NCBI GenBank assembly: GCA_014529385.2
Contig: CM043960.1
Location: 39,039,281 to 39,103,280 of the forward strand
Source of the DNA: Adiantum capillus-veneris
Taxonomy: Eukaryota > Streptophyta > Polypodiopsida > Polypodiales > Pteridaceae
Length of the DNA: 64,000 nucleotides
Direction of reading: 5' to 3'
Shown: in pieces, positions 12,401 through 25,180 of the stretch
Position numbering within the stretch: position 1 is the first letter of the stretch
How the letters are laid out: each line of letters opens with the position of its first letter
The notes under the pieces: model-generated
Seen by the model: only the letters and a program-made list of their open reading frames with translations
Told to the model about the DNA's origin: nothing
Database searches by the model: none
Program-made: the position numbers and the translations under genes

Positions 12401-14142
12401 AAGTTGTAAAGACTTCCAACTTTGTATGCTGATAGCATCTTTCGAACGTCGAAAACTCCTATGCAGTATATCTTCGAGTGAAGCCTTGCTTCCTAGAAGT
12501 CAATCAGTAAGATGAGACATAACTGATATTGAATGCTCATAGCAAATAGGTACGTTTTTTGATACACATGTGTCCAAGTAGAGAAGAATCGATCTTGTCA
12601 AAATTTTATTAGAGAATCGGCCTTGCCGAATCATGCAGCGTATTGAGAATCATGAGATTGCCCAATACTGATAGAGATAGCATCTGTAGCTTGACTATCA
12701 AGAGTCAACTACTGCCAAACACTACCGAGTGCCCTTGGTATCAAAAGTCATAGCATCTCGTATGTGTGGTGGTCGCATTGGGTTCAGCTCATAGCGGTGG
12801 ATGTCAATGTGTTTACCACTACTTCATATAGTTATGTTGCATGCTCACTGGCAAGCTACAACACCTAGAAGGGATTATGCATCCAATGCATGGAGGCGTG
12901 CTCCCAAAAACCTTTTTTCTTGGAAGCCTAAAATTTTTCCCCCTCTGCTTGATATCTATAAGAGGACATACTAAAAGAGACATTAAGCAATGAGAGCTAT
13001 GGCCCAATTGATTTACAGCCTTGCTGCAGCTCCTCGTAAGCGCTGATTTCCTCAAAGGCAATGCATCATAGCATGTAGAAACCCAATTTCACAAACCTCC
13101 ATCATACTCAGATGTATAATTCATATCAGGTTCTCAAGTATCCCTGCATGGAGCCTTGCTCCTTAATCTATACTAATGACATGCCCTACATGTATCCAAA
13201 CCGGGTTAAAGGGACATTACCAAACTTGGAAATCTAAAAAATGTATTGCAGATATAGCCGTGCTATCTTCATTAAGTTCCTCTAGTGTTTGCATATGAAT
13301 AAAACAAACCATTCCTAAACTTGTTCTAGTCTTGTTGTCTACACGAGCCGTGCTTGTTGGCAACTTCATACAAGTTCATACTCTATAGACATCGTGGATA
13401 GCTTCATACCGAATTATATTCCATAATCTAAACATGATTGATTTACCTTGCTTATGCGGAGTTGTACTTCGAGCTGATGACTCGTGCAATATCGATGCAT
13501 CCATATATTGTGGATTTGTCTTGCCAATATTTGTGGATTTGTCTTGCCAATATTTGTGCATGTTGAACTAGGCCGGAGCCGACGACCCCTGTTGAATCTG
13601 TGGACTCATGCTTTTTATGGAAACTCACATCCAATCTTGCATGTCATCGATGATATGGCGAATCTCCCAAGCTGATGGTTGAATGTGCCAACTCAGTTGC
13701 AAATCACGTGGGCTACCGCCCTTGTTCGAGGATGAAGTCAAGAAGCCCGTGGGCATTGGCCCTTATTGGAAAAAGGTCCTTTGCCCTAAGGCCAAAGGTC
13801 TTTGGGCGCTTAAATGTGAAAAAAAACGCCTTCAAGAGATGGCGATGGTGCAGCAGAACAGTGCGAGGGCGAGGGAGAGATTATCCATCGATGTGAAGCG
13901 GCCCAACATTTGTAGTGACGTGAATCCCCTGGCTCAGCGGCGTGCACCCTTCAAGCCCGCCCTTGCGGCAATTGATGCAGGTCAAAAATCGTCCCCCTCC
14001 CACCACAAGCGGTCTTGCACGCGAGCTTTCCCCGTCCTCCTTCTCTATCGCCTGTCAAGGACTACTGCACACGGACTTGCTTCCTTAGTGCATAAGCATG
14101 CAAAAGTGGTTGGCTCCACGCCCCCCTTGCCCAAAATAGACC
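9479..14142 (-). other. Non-coding interior of the LTR element
   Basis: 4.7 kb without a frame longer than about 155 codons and without zinc knuckle, D-S-G, integrase or YVDD motifs. Short phrases such as GCCTTGC and GCCGTGC recur, but I could not define a repeat unit. No RNA gene was recognised. Confidence 0.6.
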
Positions 14143-14156
14143 TTCTCTGATACAAA
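14143..14156 (-). promoter_or_regulatory. Primer-binding site of the non-coding element
   Basis: Minus strand TTTGTATCAGAGAA lies immediately downstream of the LTR end. It differs at a few positions from the usual TGGTATCAGAGC. Confidence 0.7.
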
Positions 14157-14298
14157 TGTAAAGCCTCTAGTGGGACTGCCTGGAATGATCCTCCCAACCT
14201 CCCTTTATATACACCCCTGGGCCTCATTCCCTATCCACACTCGCAGCCGGTCCCTTGGGCCTGGTCCTTGACCACCGAGCTATGTCCTTGGCATGACA
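14157..14298 (-). repeat. 5' LTR of the non-coding element
   Basis: 142 bp, TG...CA ends, adjacent to the primer site on its left and the CTTCA target duplication on its right. Confidence 0.85.
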
Positions 14299-14574
14299 CT
14301 TCAAGCTTTTTCAGAACTTCTCTTCCTACATATCCACACCCATTTCCTGCAGAGATTCCTTGAAGCCTCTCAAGATGCTCTCTTCTTTGAGAGAGGCTGC
14401 ACACGTAGGTACGTCGAGATCCGAGATCTCGTCCGATCTGCTCCGATCAAGCCTCAATCCATGTTGAATATGTTGCCGCCAAGCTCAAGCTGCCATAGCT
14501 GAGCTCCTGGCTTCTGTGTCTAACCGAGAAGCCGTCGCGCACACCGATCACTACCATCATGCTCTGATACTAGT

Positions 14575-14767
14575 TGAAGAGTGCGTGTGCGCAGTGCGGT
14601 GTGCATGCGACAAAGGAAGAGGGAGAGAGTAGACAATGTGTGGGTGAAGTAGGGCTCTGGTGAGCTACTACTTATTGTTGTGTATACGTACAACAAATAA
14701 AGTGGTCAGTGGGCGGGGGCCCATGGCCTGGGCGATCAGGCAAGGCACAGACGCCTGTATCCCAACA
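14575..14767 (-). mobile_element. 5' LTR of a mini-copia family member, with primer site
   Basis: On the minus strand this reads TGTTGGGATACAGGCG...CACTCTTCA. It is clearly related to the LTR at 5884-6093 and to the 191-bp LTRs of the nested element at 51979. The adjacent sequence to the left contains TAGTATCAGAGCA on the minus strand, a one-base variant of the tRNA-Met primer site, so this is a 5' LTR whose element extends leftwards. The LTR at 5884 could be its partner, with the non-coding element 9336-14298 nested between them. The outer flanks do not match, so this remains an inference. Confidence 0.65.
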
Positions 14768-18000
<3,233 letters not shown>

Positions 18001-18903
18001 TAGGGGAAATGTGCTTCAAAAACACAATTTGGCTTTGTTGGGTAGAGGAAAAGGCGCACTGCAGGGAGCTGAAGGTAGTGGGTGGAGCTCAGGCTAAGGG
18101 TACGCCGTTCTAGACTTATTTTCAAGAACGTCATGGAGTCTAGACCTGAGATAAGAGGGAAATTGCAAGAGCCTATTGCAAGGGGGCCTGTACAAGTCTG
18201 CAGCAGCTCTATGAGGCAGCACAAGGGCATCACAGTGGCGCAAACGACAAAGGAGAACGAAACATGAGGAAGGCAATAAAGGAGAATGGGCTGGAAGATT
18301 TGAATGCACATAGGGCTCGTGCTCGACATAGGAGATATTGGGCAGCGGACTATGGCATAGGGTTGCAAACCGAGTAGATGTCGTGGACCAGTACAACATG
18401 TGGGTGCAGAGGTGTGGGGAGGACAACGTGGAGCTCGAGGATGGCAGTACCAAGGGCAAGTTGCAACGCATGGCTAGACAAAGCATATGGACACCGGGCA
18501 AGATTTGGCACAGACAGTAGATTAGGCTGGACTGCCGAGGCGAAGTCATTGGCAATAGATTGTCTCCCTGGGACTCTCCAGCGCCATCATTTGGGTCGTT
18601 TTTGCCATCCCACACAGCTCCCCAAATTCACGGTGGCTCATGTATATCTCCTACCTTTGCTTGCCACAGGTGGAATCTCTCTCTCTCTCCGTGCGATTGT
18701 GCGACCTCTATTTCCCACAACATGAAGATGCGCATGCCCTCAGTACAGACCGCTAGCCAGCGTAGCACCTCTCTAGACATGCTCTTACACCCTCCCCTTA
18801 TATGTGCAACCTACTCCCACTATTGCCTTCGAACCTGCCTTGAAAGCCGGTCATGCCCCTCTCTATGATTGCAACAATCTGCCTTGTTGAACCGCTGGAG
18901 ACA

Positions 18904-19010
<107 letters not shown>

Positions 19011-19634
19011 CGGATTACCTCTGAAATGATCCCCTAAAGAGAAAGTCAGAGAAGGGTATATCCTTGCACCAGTCCATCTCCTCTTCTGCTCCTTTCATCT
19101 CCTGTAGCTAAATGCCCCACCTGCGCCGCAAAAGAAACACTTTCCTCACTCTTGCGTGCTTCCATGCAGCTTCCAAAGCCACTTGCTCTGGAGTCTACAC
19201 ACCTGTACCTGCCAGGTACTGCCATAACCAAGTTGCTCTTGCCTGTCGTAACCAAGGTTGTCACGCCAACTACAAGCTAATGGGGGGTACCCCTATAATG
19301 AAGGCCCCCAAAAAGTTGTATCCCACGTACCTCCCTCCACGGAGTAATCACCCCACTTCCAATCTTTAACGCTTGCATTCAATGTACATCTGCTTACAAG
19401 CGGAGTCTCTGATTTTCAATAGTGTGTCATTGCTATCATTTCCATAACCACTGACCTCCTACTCTTAGAAATGAGTACCAGTCATGCAAATGAGTGCCCA
19501 CTATCTTATTTCAACCAATTAGCATTTTAAGCCTAGCAAAAAATGTTTGAAAAATATAACTTAATTTTTTTTAAATTTTAGTCAGGAAAAAGAGAATGCA
19601 TCTCTATAGCCTTTTCCCTTTGGGCAGGCCAAAA

Positions 19635-19639
<5 letters not shown>

Positions 19640-19676
<37 letters not shown>
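19640..19676. repeat. (CT)n microsatellite
   Basis: About 37 bp of CT repeat after a poly-A run. Confidence 0.95.
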
Positions 19677-19680
<4 letters not shown>

Positions 19681-20010
19681 GAAGGTGCAAATAAGTATGT
19701 GGAAATGTCACAAGGACTGTTCATTTGTGTGGATTTTCATACACCTACATGAGCATGCCCATCCCCCCATACATGTGCATCATACATTGTAACTCCTCCC
19801 TGTAAACCGTGGCAACTACTCCTAACCCTCTACTAGTATTCCCACGAGCTTCTTTCCTTGCCAATGACTCCTATCATTCATGAGTTTAAGAGTATAAAAC
19901 AACAGCTTACCCTCTAAAAATCTTCTTACAAGCACCTATATCCGATCTGAATAAGACATTACAATTCCATACTACAAACCTTCGGAAGATCCCATCAGTG
20001 CTGCACCGAC

Positions 20011-20721
20011 ATGACCTCCCTCTACTGTTCGGGAAGAGTACCAGGTAGTTTTGCCGATGTCCTTGCGGCTCCGAGCAAAACAGATCGCATCGCACAATTA
20101 CAAGCTGCCCTCAACATGGTCATGGATGAAAACCGCGACCTCAAAGCGCGCCTTAGCACGCTCGAGGCACGATTTGACTCCATGATCGGCCTCACAACAG
20201 ACAAGGTGAAGGAAGTCGAAGAAAAAGTCACTCAAGTTCACACGACCGCACTCGCCAAAGTGCAAACCTGTGTGAAAACAGAAATGCGGGAACATCAGCT
20301 TCAAGAAGAGAATGCCCTCAAGCTTCGTATCGGAGGGTTGCCCCAAGCTTGGGATGAGTGCCATCAAGATTTCTGCAAGTTAATTGATCTCCTCAACGAA
20401 ACTCTTACACCGGGCCATGTCGACTACGACGCAGTAGAATGTATCGTCAACAAGTTCAACACCAAGCGCACACCTAGTGGACATGCTATTCTTGAGTTCA
20501 AAGACAAAGAGGAGCAGCTCCGACTACTCCAGCAATCACGTCTCCTTCGAGACACCGGGTTTTGGATCGCCGAAGAACTCACCCCAACACAAGTCAAGCA
20601 CAAAAGTAAAGAGCTGAAAAAAGTGCGTGAAGCACGAGCCAAAGGCAAGTGGGCAGTATACCGCGGGGGGAAGGCCATCATCCAGGAGTTTCGAACTCCT
20701 AAACCGGTCCTTACCCCATAG
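20011..20721 (+). CDS. LINE ORF1-like nucleic-acid-binding protein
   Basis: This intact 236-codon frame begins at an ATG and has no internal stops. Residues about 25-80 form an acidic-basic heptad stretch (IAQLQAALNMVMDENRDLKA...) typical of a coiled coil. Residues about 100-175 read like a divergent RRM-like fold beginning LKLRIGGLPQAW. The C-terminal part contains GFWIAEELTPTQVKHKSKEL and then AKGKWAVYRGGKAIIQ, the pattern of the C-terminal domain of L1-clade ORF1 proteins, which bind element RNA. The length is close to small ORF1 proteins. That the frame is undamaged while its surroundings are decayed suggests a recent insertion. No CCHC knuckle is present. An alternative is a domesticated ORF1-derived host gene. 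Confidence 0.65.
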   Translation: MTSLYCSGRVPGSFADVLAAPSKTDRIAQLQAALNMVMDENRDLKARLSTLEARFDSMIGLTTDKVKEVEEKVTQVHTTALAKVQTCVKTEMREHQLQEENALKLRIGGLPQAWDECHQDFCKLIDLLNETLTPGHVDYDAVECIVNKFNTKRTPSGHAILEFKDKEEQLRLLQQSRLLRDTGFWIAEELTPTQVKHKSKELKKVREARAKGKWAVYRGGKAIIQEFRTPKPVLTP

Positions 20722-20869
20722 GAATCCCCTTAGGCTTTTCTTTTTCTTTTGATGGACCCTCTGTCCCTAACTGATATGTATCGATTTGCTCTCACTTAGA
20801 AGAAGCAGTTTGTAATGTTTTGATTTTGGTCCCATGGGTCATATCTAACCTCCGAGGACGATAATTGAA

Positions 20870-20885
20870 TCTATCTATCTATCTA

Positions 20886-20933
<48 letters not shown>
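20870..20933. repeat. (TCTA)n-(TC)n tail microsatellite
   Basis: Tetranucleotide TCTA units pass into a TC tract directly after the ORF1 3' region. Confidence 0.9.
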
Positions 20934-20936
<3 letters not shown>

Positions 20937-20996
20937 TTCTTCACACAACCACAAATTAGTAAACACAAATTACTAAACACAAGACAAAGAGAAGAA

Positions 20997-20999
<3 letters not shown>

Positions 21000-21061
<62 letters not shown>
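21000..21061. repeat. (GA)n microsatellite
   Basis: About 62 bp of GA repeat. The phrase ACTAAACACAAGACAAAGAG occurs on both sides of it, so flank and tract were partly duplicated together. Confidence 0.95.
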
Positions 21062-21065
<4 letters not shown>

Positions 21066-21173
21066 GTGCAAATTACTAAACACAAGACAAAGAGAAGAAG
21101 ATGAGAGACAGAGAGAGTATGTGCAATAAAGGGAGAGAGAGAGGCCGCTGAAGGTTGGACACACTAGTTCTTA

Positions 21174-21632
21174 GGTTGGATTCACACTAAAGCGGCGGCA
21201 ATCACTCTCCAAAAGAGGCATTTCCAGGCGGAGGAGCTTTGGAATGCACTCTTCCACCGCCCATCCATTCACACAAGGGTGGAAAAAAAACAGTAGTTTC
21301 CCTGCTACCACCTGTTGTAAACATTGGAGCCTGGCGGAATAAATAGTAAAAGATCGGGTTTTAAAAGGTTTGAAACTTATTAAAATAAAAAAGTGGAAGA
21401 GTGAAGTGCCAAATCGGGTAGCTATCAGATGACATGGAGTATGGAAGTCATATTGTCGGGGAAGGGCGGGGGGGGGGGTGTTCGGAAGGAATTGCTGGAG
21501 TTTTTTTCATGCATTGGCAAAAAAAAAAAAAGATTGCCACTGCTCACTGTGAACAGGGCATCCAACGTTCACGCTTTTGATTGGTTGACAGCACGCACGC
21601 AACTCCTGCCACTGCCCACTGTGAACCGAGCC
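21174..21632. mobile_element. MITE, Harbinger-like (copy 1)
   Basis: Left end GGTTGGATTCACACT and right end CTGTGAACCGAGCC are imperfect inverted repeats. The 459-bp element is flanked by TTA on both sides (21171-21173 and 21633-21635), the three-base target typical of PIF/Harbinger elements. No coding frame is retained. A long G-run near 21470 lies inside. Confidence 0.6.
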
Positions 21633-21657
21633 TTATAAGAGTGAGTCAAATTAACAA

Positions 21658-21908
21658 GGCTGGATTCAGACGATGCAACGGCAATCTTGGCACAGGGGCG
21701 TGAAAACGCCGTGGCTTCCACTAGTTAGTTGTAAGCAACGTATCTCTTCCTCCGGGCCCACTGTAGCTCTTTCGACCCCCCCCCCCGGAAGACTGCACGC
21801 CTCTCTCAACATGTGCCTCTTTTTCACTTTGCCTCCTCCAAGGTCGTTTAGAAGCGGCGGCAAGCTTGGAGTTCAATTTTCTTCCTCCAAGCTCGTGTGA
21901 ACCCAACC
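21658..21908. mobile_element. MITE, Harbinger-like (copy 2)
   Basis: Left end GGCTGGATTCAGACG and right end CGTGTGAACCCAACC are inverted repeats related to copy 1. The flanks are CAA on the left and TAA on the right, which fits a TAA target with one change. The 251-bp element lies only 25 bp from copy 1. Confidence 0.55.
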
Positions 21909-22078
21909 TAATGAAGCCAAGGACAGATTTAGACATGCTAGGCCTAGTTTCTTATCCTTTTGTAATTTTAAGGCTGTTTAAATAAAATGTATAGAGTTGT
22001 CTCGAACAGGCGCTGCTCGTCTCTGCTTCAGGTTTTCTCTGTATCGCAGCGTCGCGCCTAAAAAGGTCAGGATCTCAA

Positions 22079-22080
<2 letters not shown>

Positions 22081-22148
<68 letters not shown>

Positions 22149-22167
22149 GCACGCGCGCGCGCGCGCG
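22081..22167. repeat. Compound (TC)n-(AC)n-(CG)n microsatellite
   Basis: TC repeat (about 22081-22117), AC repeat (22118-22145) and CG repeat (22152-22167) follow each other. AC and CG alternation are both Z-DNA-prone. Confidence 0.95.
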
Positions 22168-22481
22168 ACCTTGGGTCAATCTGTGCAGAGATGATTTTAA
22201 AGCCGCTACGAAAGGGCAGGAAATCAGGAGTTGAGAATTTTAAAAGAAGGGCGAGGAACAGCTAGCTTGCTATTGCCCTTTTGATGGTTTTCCTGGGACT
22301 TTGTTTTGTCAAAAATTCGCGAGAGATCTTCAAGCTCAAGTTTTTCAAGCTTTTGAATGACGCAGAGTCAACAAGTTATCGGAGATAACTGCTTATTTGC
22401 TAACTTCATTCCTCAATGTCACAGTAGTTGTAAGTTCATCATTTCGCTACATAAAACAGGAATTATTGGTAGCATACAAAT

Positions 22482-22483
<2 letters not shown>

Positions 22484-22516
<33 letters not shown>
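22484..22516. repeat. (GA)n microsatellite
   Basis: About 33 bp of GA repeat, 190 bp upstream of the long ORF. Confidence 0.95.
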
Positions 22517-22520
<4 letters not shown>

Positions 22521-22708
22521 TTTGTAGTGCATTGCAGGCGCTAAGTAAATTTTTCTCAGTTACCAACTTGATGTTGGCCGAATGGAACCTACGTTTGCTG
22601 ACACTTTGCAAGAGGTAGGCGATCTGGTCCATTCCTTTGCCAAAGAGCTGTTTGGAAGATCGATGATACATAGGAAACGTACCTTCCACGTCCATTTGAG
22701 CCTTTTTG

Positions 22709-25180
22709 ATGCTAGCAGTAGTGCTTACAAATGATGTTTTCTTGTCCAAGGATGAGCGTTCTCTGGGGATAATAGAGTCCAATGAGGTTACAAGAGATGC
22801 CACAAGACCGCCCAGAGTGCAATGGAAGAACACAAATGAGGGTACCCATCAAGCACTTAGCGGTAGTTCAAGCTCTTCCAATGGATCGACGAGTCATCAA
22901 GATGAGCTTGCATCAACAAGCACAGCATTGGATGATCTTTCTCGAGAGCCTCCAACAGGTTCAGTATTGTACAAGGATGGTGTGGGCAGTAAAGAAACAG
23001 ATACTAGAGCACGCAAGCCCTTATCTCGGGCACGAATCTGCCTTGAGGACTCATTGTCAGAATTGAAGATTCTGGTGGGACATATTCAAGCTGCTTCTTA
23101 TGTTTTTCATGACTTGCATCTCTTCACGTCTTCTTACCCTCGAGAAAAGAAGAAATTTCCATCACCTTTTATTTTACGATGGCCTAGCACTGGCAAAGAA
23201 CGGTCATGGCCCCACATGAGCGATTGGCAACATCGCTATCTGTATGATAGCCCACATGAAGACCTTGTGATGTGGCCGGAATTCCCTCCAATCACTAAAT
23301 CAGAACCTCCTGATAAATTTCATGATACGAGTAACATTATGAAGCAAACATATGAAACCACTTCCAGTGCAAGGCAGAATGAAACACGCATGGAGCCTCC
23401 TGATTTCCAGACTTTCAACCAGGACCAGCCCTCAGAGCAAGGCATAAACCAAGCAAGCAGAAAAAGCCATTCCAGCAAAGTGGAGCCAGCTACAGTTGCG
23501 ACAGACGGTGTGCGGAAGAGTATTCGAAAGCAAATACGTGATGCAGATGCTCCAGAAGATGTATATGTTGAAAGAGATTCACAGCCAGCCAATGCCAGCT
23601 ACTCTGAAATAGTGCAAGAAGATTGGCCCAGTGCTTCTCAGCGGCTATCAGCTGTGCCGGTTGTGGATTCAATGCAAGCTCCGATAGGTATGAGGAAGAG
23701 CACGATGATGACCAAGCCGAGCCTCTCTCGGCAAGCTTCAGCTCGAGCTTCACGAACCGTCGCATTTATGGCTCAGCCAGAGTATTCAAGCACTTCTGAT
23801 GATGCCGCATCATCTCATTTACAGATACAGCCACAAGCACCCCCAGCCATGCAAAGTGTTCTTGTAAGGCCTTCTATGGCTTCTCAACCAAGATCATCCC
23901 AAACAGATCTCTCTTTGGCAAGCTCTCAACTCCCCACTGGACAGGACACACCACAACAATATCAGAACAGCCCTAGCTTCGCTAGAAGCCAGAGCCAGTC
24001 TGGGTACGATCAATCTGCCAACTTGGGTGAGTTCACTCCAGAAAACAGAGAGGGTGACTTTGAAATTGATAAAAGACCACTGCCCAATACTGGTGACTAT
24101 GATAGTGTTAATCTTGGTCAGAACTATGATGAAGATGAGGACTTGAGCAATACCATTGTGAACGATCAAAGTCAGGACTATCAACAGGAAACCAACAACC
24201 TTAACCTCCGAAAGAGCGTTTCTAACCTAAAGGGTGTTGATGTTGATTCATCCCAAGGAGGGGATACTCGAAGGCAAACCTACCAGATCACAAGCCAAGA
24301 CTCTTCTCTAGATGCAAGGAAAAGTGTTCCGAAGCAAGGATCCTACATGCAACCAGATATATCCAATTCCCAGAGTGATGCCCGGAAGAGCTTTGCAACC
24401 AGAGGGGGTCAATATGCAACACCTGTAGTGCTGGAAACTAGAAAGAGTGTTGCAGTGAATAGGCAAAGTCAGGATGCTAACATAGGCCAGCCTGACATCA
24501 TTAGGAAAAGCGTTGCACCTGATGCTAGAAAGAGTGTGGCACCTGGCATTAGGAAGAGCGCAGCACCTGTAAACAGGCAAAGTGAACCCGAGTCTGAAGT
24601 TAATAGGGATAATCTATCAAACCAACAAAACCAAGTCATGACACTGAAGCTGGACATGAGGAGAAGTGTGGCAGGCAGGCCAAGCTCAATACAGCAGCCA
24701 CCTGCTTCGGCCAGTTTTGCTGGGGCAGCAAGGCAGTCTATGAGAGCACTCAACCCATCTACGGGAGAACTAAGAAGATCTGTCTATCAAGGACCTAGCA
24801 TTGAGGACCCAACTTCACAGGAGCAGACATCAGGTCAGCTATCTGAAGAAGTATATGACCCCGACCAAGAAGGTGATTCGTTTGAGGTTACTAGCTTGGA
24901 GTCCTCCAGTTCGCGAAGCTCTGTGGAATTGCCTGAAGCAGTGCTTGACGAGCCTGCAAGTACACCTGGCCCTGCTACCCGGCTGTCTAGGAGTAACTCA
25001 ACAAACTCGCAAAACCAACCCGGCATGAGCTCGATGCCTGCCAGGCCAAGTTCTTTTGAAGGCTACCAACCAACAATTCGTGCTAGTGCCACAAGGGGCA
25101 AAAGTCTGTCCTCTGTTAGCTTTAATGGCAACTCTAGAGGTCCTGATGAGCGCATGTCTATAAGGAGGCAGAGCCGATGA
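22709..25180 (+). CDS. Large Ser/Gln-rich disordered protein with R-[KR]-S repeats, unknown function
   Basis: This is an uninterrupted frame of 823 codons, the longest in the window and the best candidate for a host gene. The start given is the first ATG after an in-frame TGA at 22697. It may instead be the last exon of a longer gene, because the upstream 600 bp could hold splice sites. Residues about 100-210 are the only part that looks folded (SELKILVGHIQAASYVFHDL, then RSWPHMSDWQHRYLYDSPHE). The remaining 600 residues are rich in Ser, Gln, Pro and Asp. From about residue 268 to 690 a short motif x-R-[KR]-S-[VAF] recurs about eleven times, densest at about 530-625 (for example DARKSVAPGIRKSAAP). 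R-[KR]-S resembles a basophilic kinase target. There is no signal peptide or membrane segment. I do not recognise the family. Confidence 0.75.
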   Translation: MLAVVLTNDVFLSKDERSLGIIESNEVTRDATRPPRVQWKNTNEGTHQALSGSSSSSNGSTSHQDELASTSTALDDLSREPPTGSVLYKDGVGSKETDTRARKPLSRARICLEDSLSELKILVGHIQAASYVFHDLHLFTSSYPREKKKFPSPFILRWPSTGKERSWPHMSDWQHRYLYDSPHEDLVMWPEFPPITKSEPPDKFHDTSNIMKQTYETTSSARQNETRMEPPDFQTFNQDQPSEQGINQASRKSHSSKVEPATVATDGVRKSIRKQIRDADAPEDVYVERDSQPANASYSEIVQEDWPSASQRLSAVPVVDSMQAPIGMRKSTMMTKPSLSRQASARASRTVAFMAQPEYSSTSDDAASSHLQIQPQAPPAMQSVLVRPSMASQPRSSQTDLSLASSQLPTGQDTPQQYQNSPSFARSQSQSGYDQSANLGEFTPENREGDFEIDKRPLPNTGDYDSVNLGQNYDEDEDLSNTIVNDQSQDYQQETNNLNLRKSVSNLKGVDVDSSQGGDTRRQTYQITSQDSSLDARKSVPKQGSYMQPDISNSQSDARKSFATRGGQYATPVVLETRKSVAVNRQSQDANIGQPDIIRKSVAPDARKSVAPGIRKSAAPVNRQSEPESEVNRDNLSNQQNQVMTLKLDMRRSVAGRPSSIQQPPASASFAGAARQSMRALNPSTGELRRSVYQGPSIEDPTSQEQTSGQLSEEVYDPDQEGDSFEVTSLESSSSRSSVELPEAVLDEPASTPGPATRLSRSNSTNSQNQPGMSSMPARPSSFEGYQPTIRASATRGKSLSSVSFNGNSRGPDERMSIRRQSR

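Larger units (their letters stand above)
9336..14298 (-). mobile_element. Complete non-coding LTR retrotransposon (LARD-like)
   Basis: Two direct repeats of 143 bp (9336-9478) and 142 bp (14157-14298) begin TGTAAAGCC and end GGCATGACA on the plus strand. They share a block of phrases such as CCTGGGCCTCATTCCCTATC. The element is flanked by a perfect 5-bp duplication, CTTCA (9331-9335 and 14299-14303). On the minus strand the right LTR is followed at once by TTTGTATCAGAGAA, a variant initiator tRNA-Met primer site, and the left LTR is preceded by a purine tract (AAGGGTGGAGTAA). This gives a 4963-bp minus-oriented element. Its 4.7-kb interior has no recognisable gag or pol motif in any frame and only short spurious ORFs, so it would depend on proteins from another element. 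Confidence 0.85.
19928..20933 (+). mobile_element. ORF1-only LINE-like element (boundaries tentative)
   Basis: The ORF1-like gene at 20011-20721 is followed by a 150-bp 3' region ending in a (TCTA)n/(TC)n tail at 20870-20933, as short-tailed non-LTR elements often do. No endonuclease or reverse transcriptase frame exists between the ORF and the tail. An 8-bp match ATCTTCTT flanks the proposed ends (19920-19927 and 20934-20941) and could be a target duplication, but it is low-complexity. Transposition, if any, would need ORF2 protein from elsewhere. Confidence 0.45.

Noticed and set aside
18094-18615. 173-codon minus-strand frame
   Set aside because: No domain, conflicting frames on both strands, no transcript-like context.
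24308-24580. Minus-strand cysteine-rich frames inside the 823-codon ORF
   Set aside because: They are shadows of the plus-strand coding sequence; no independent start context or domain.
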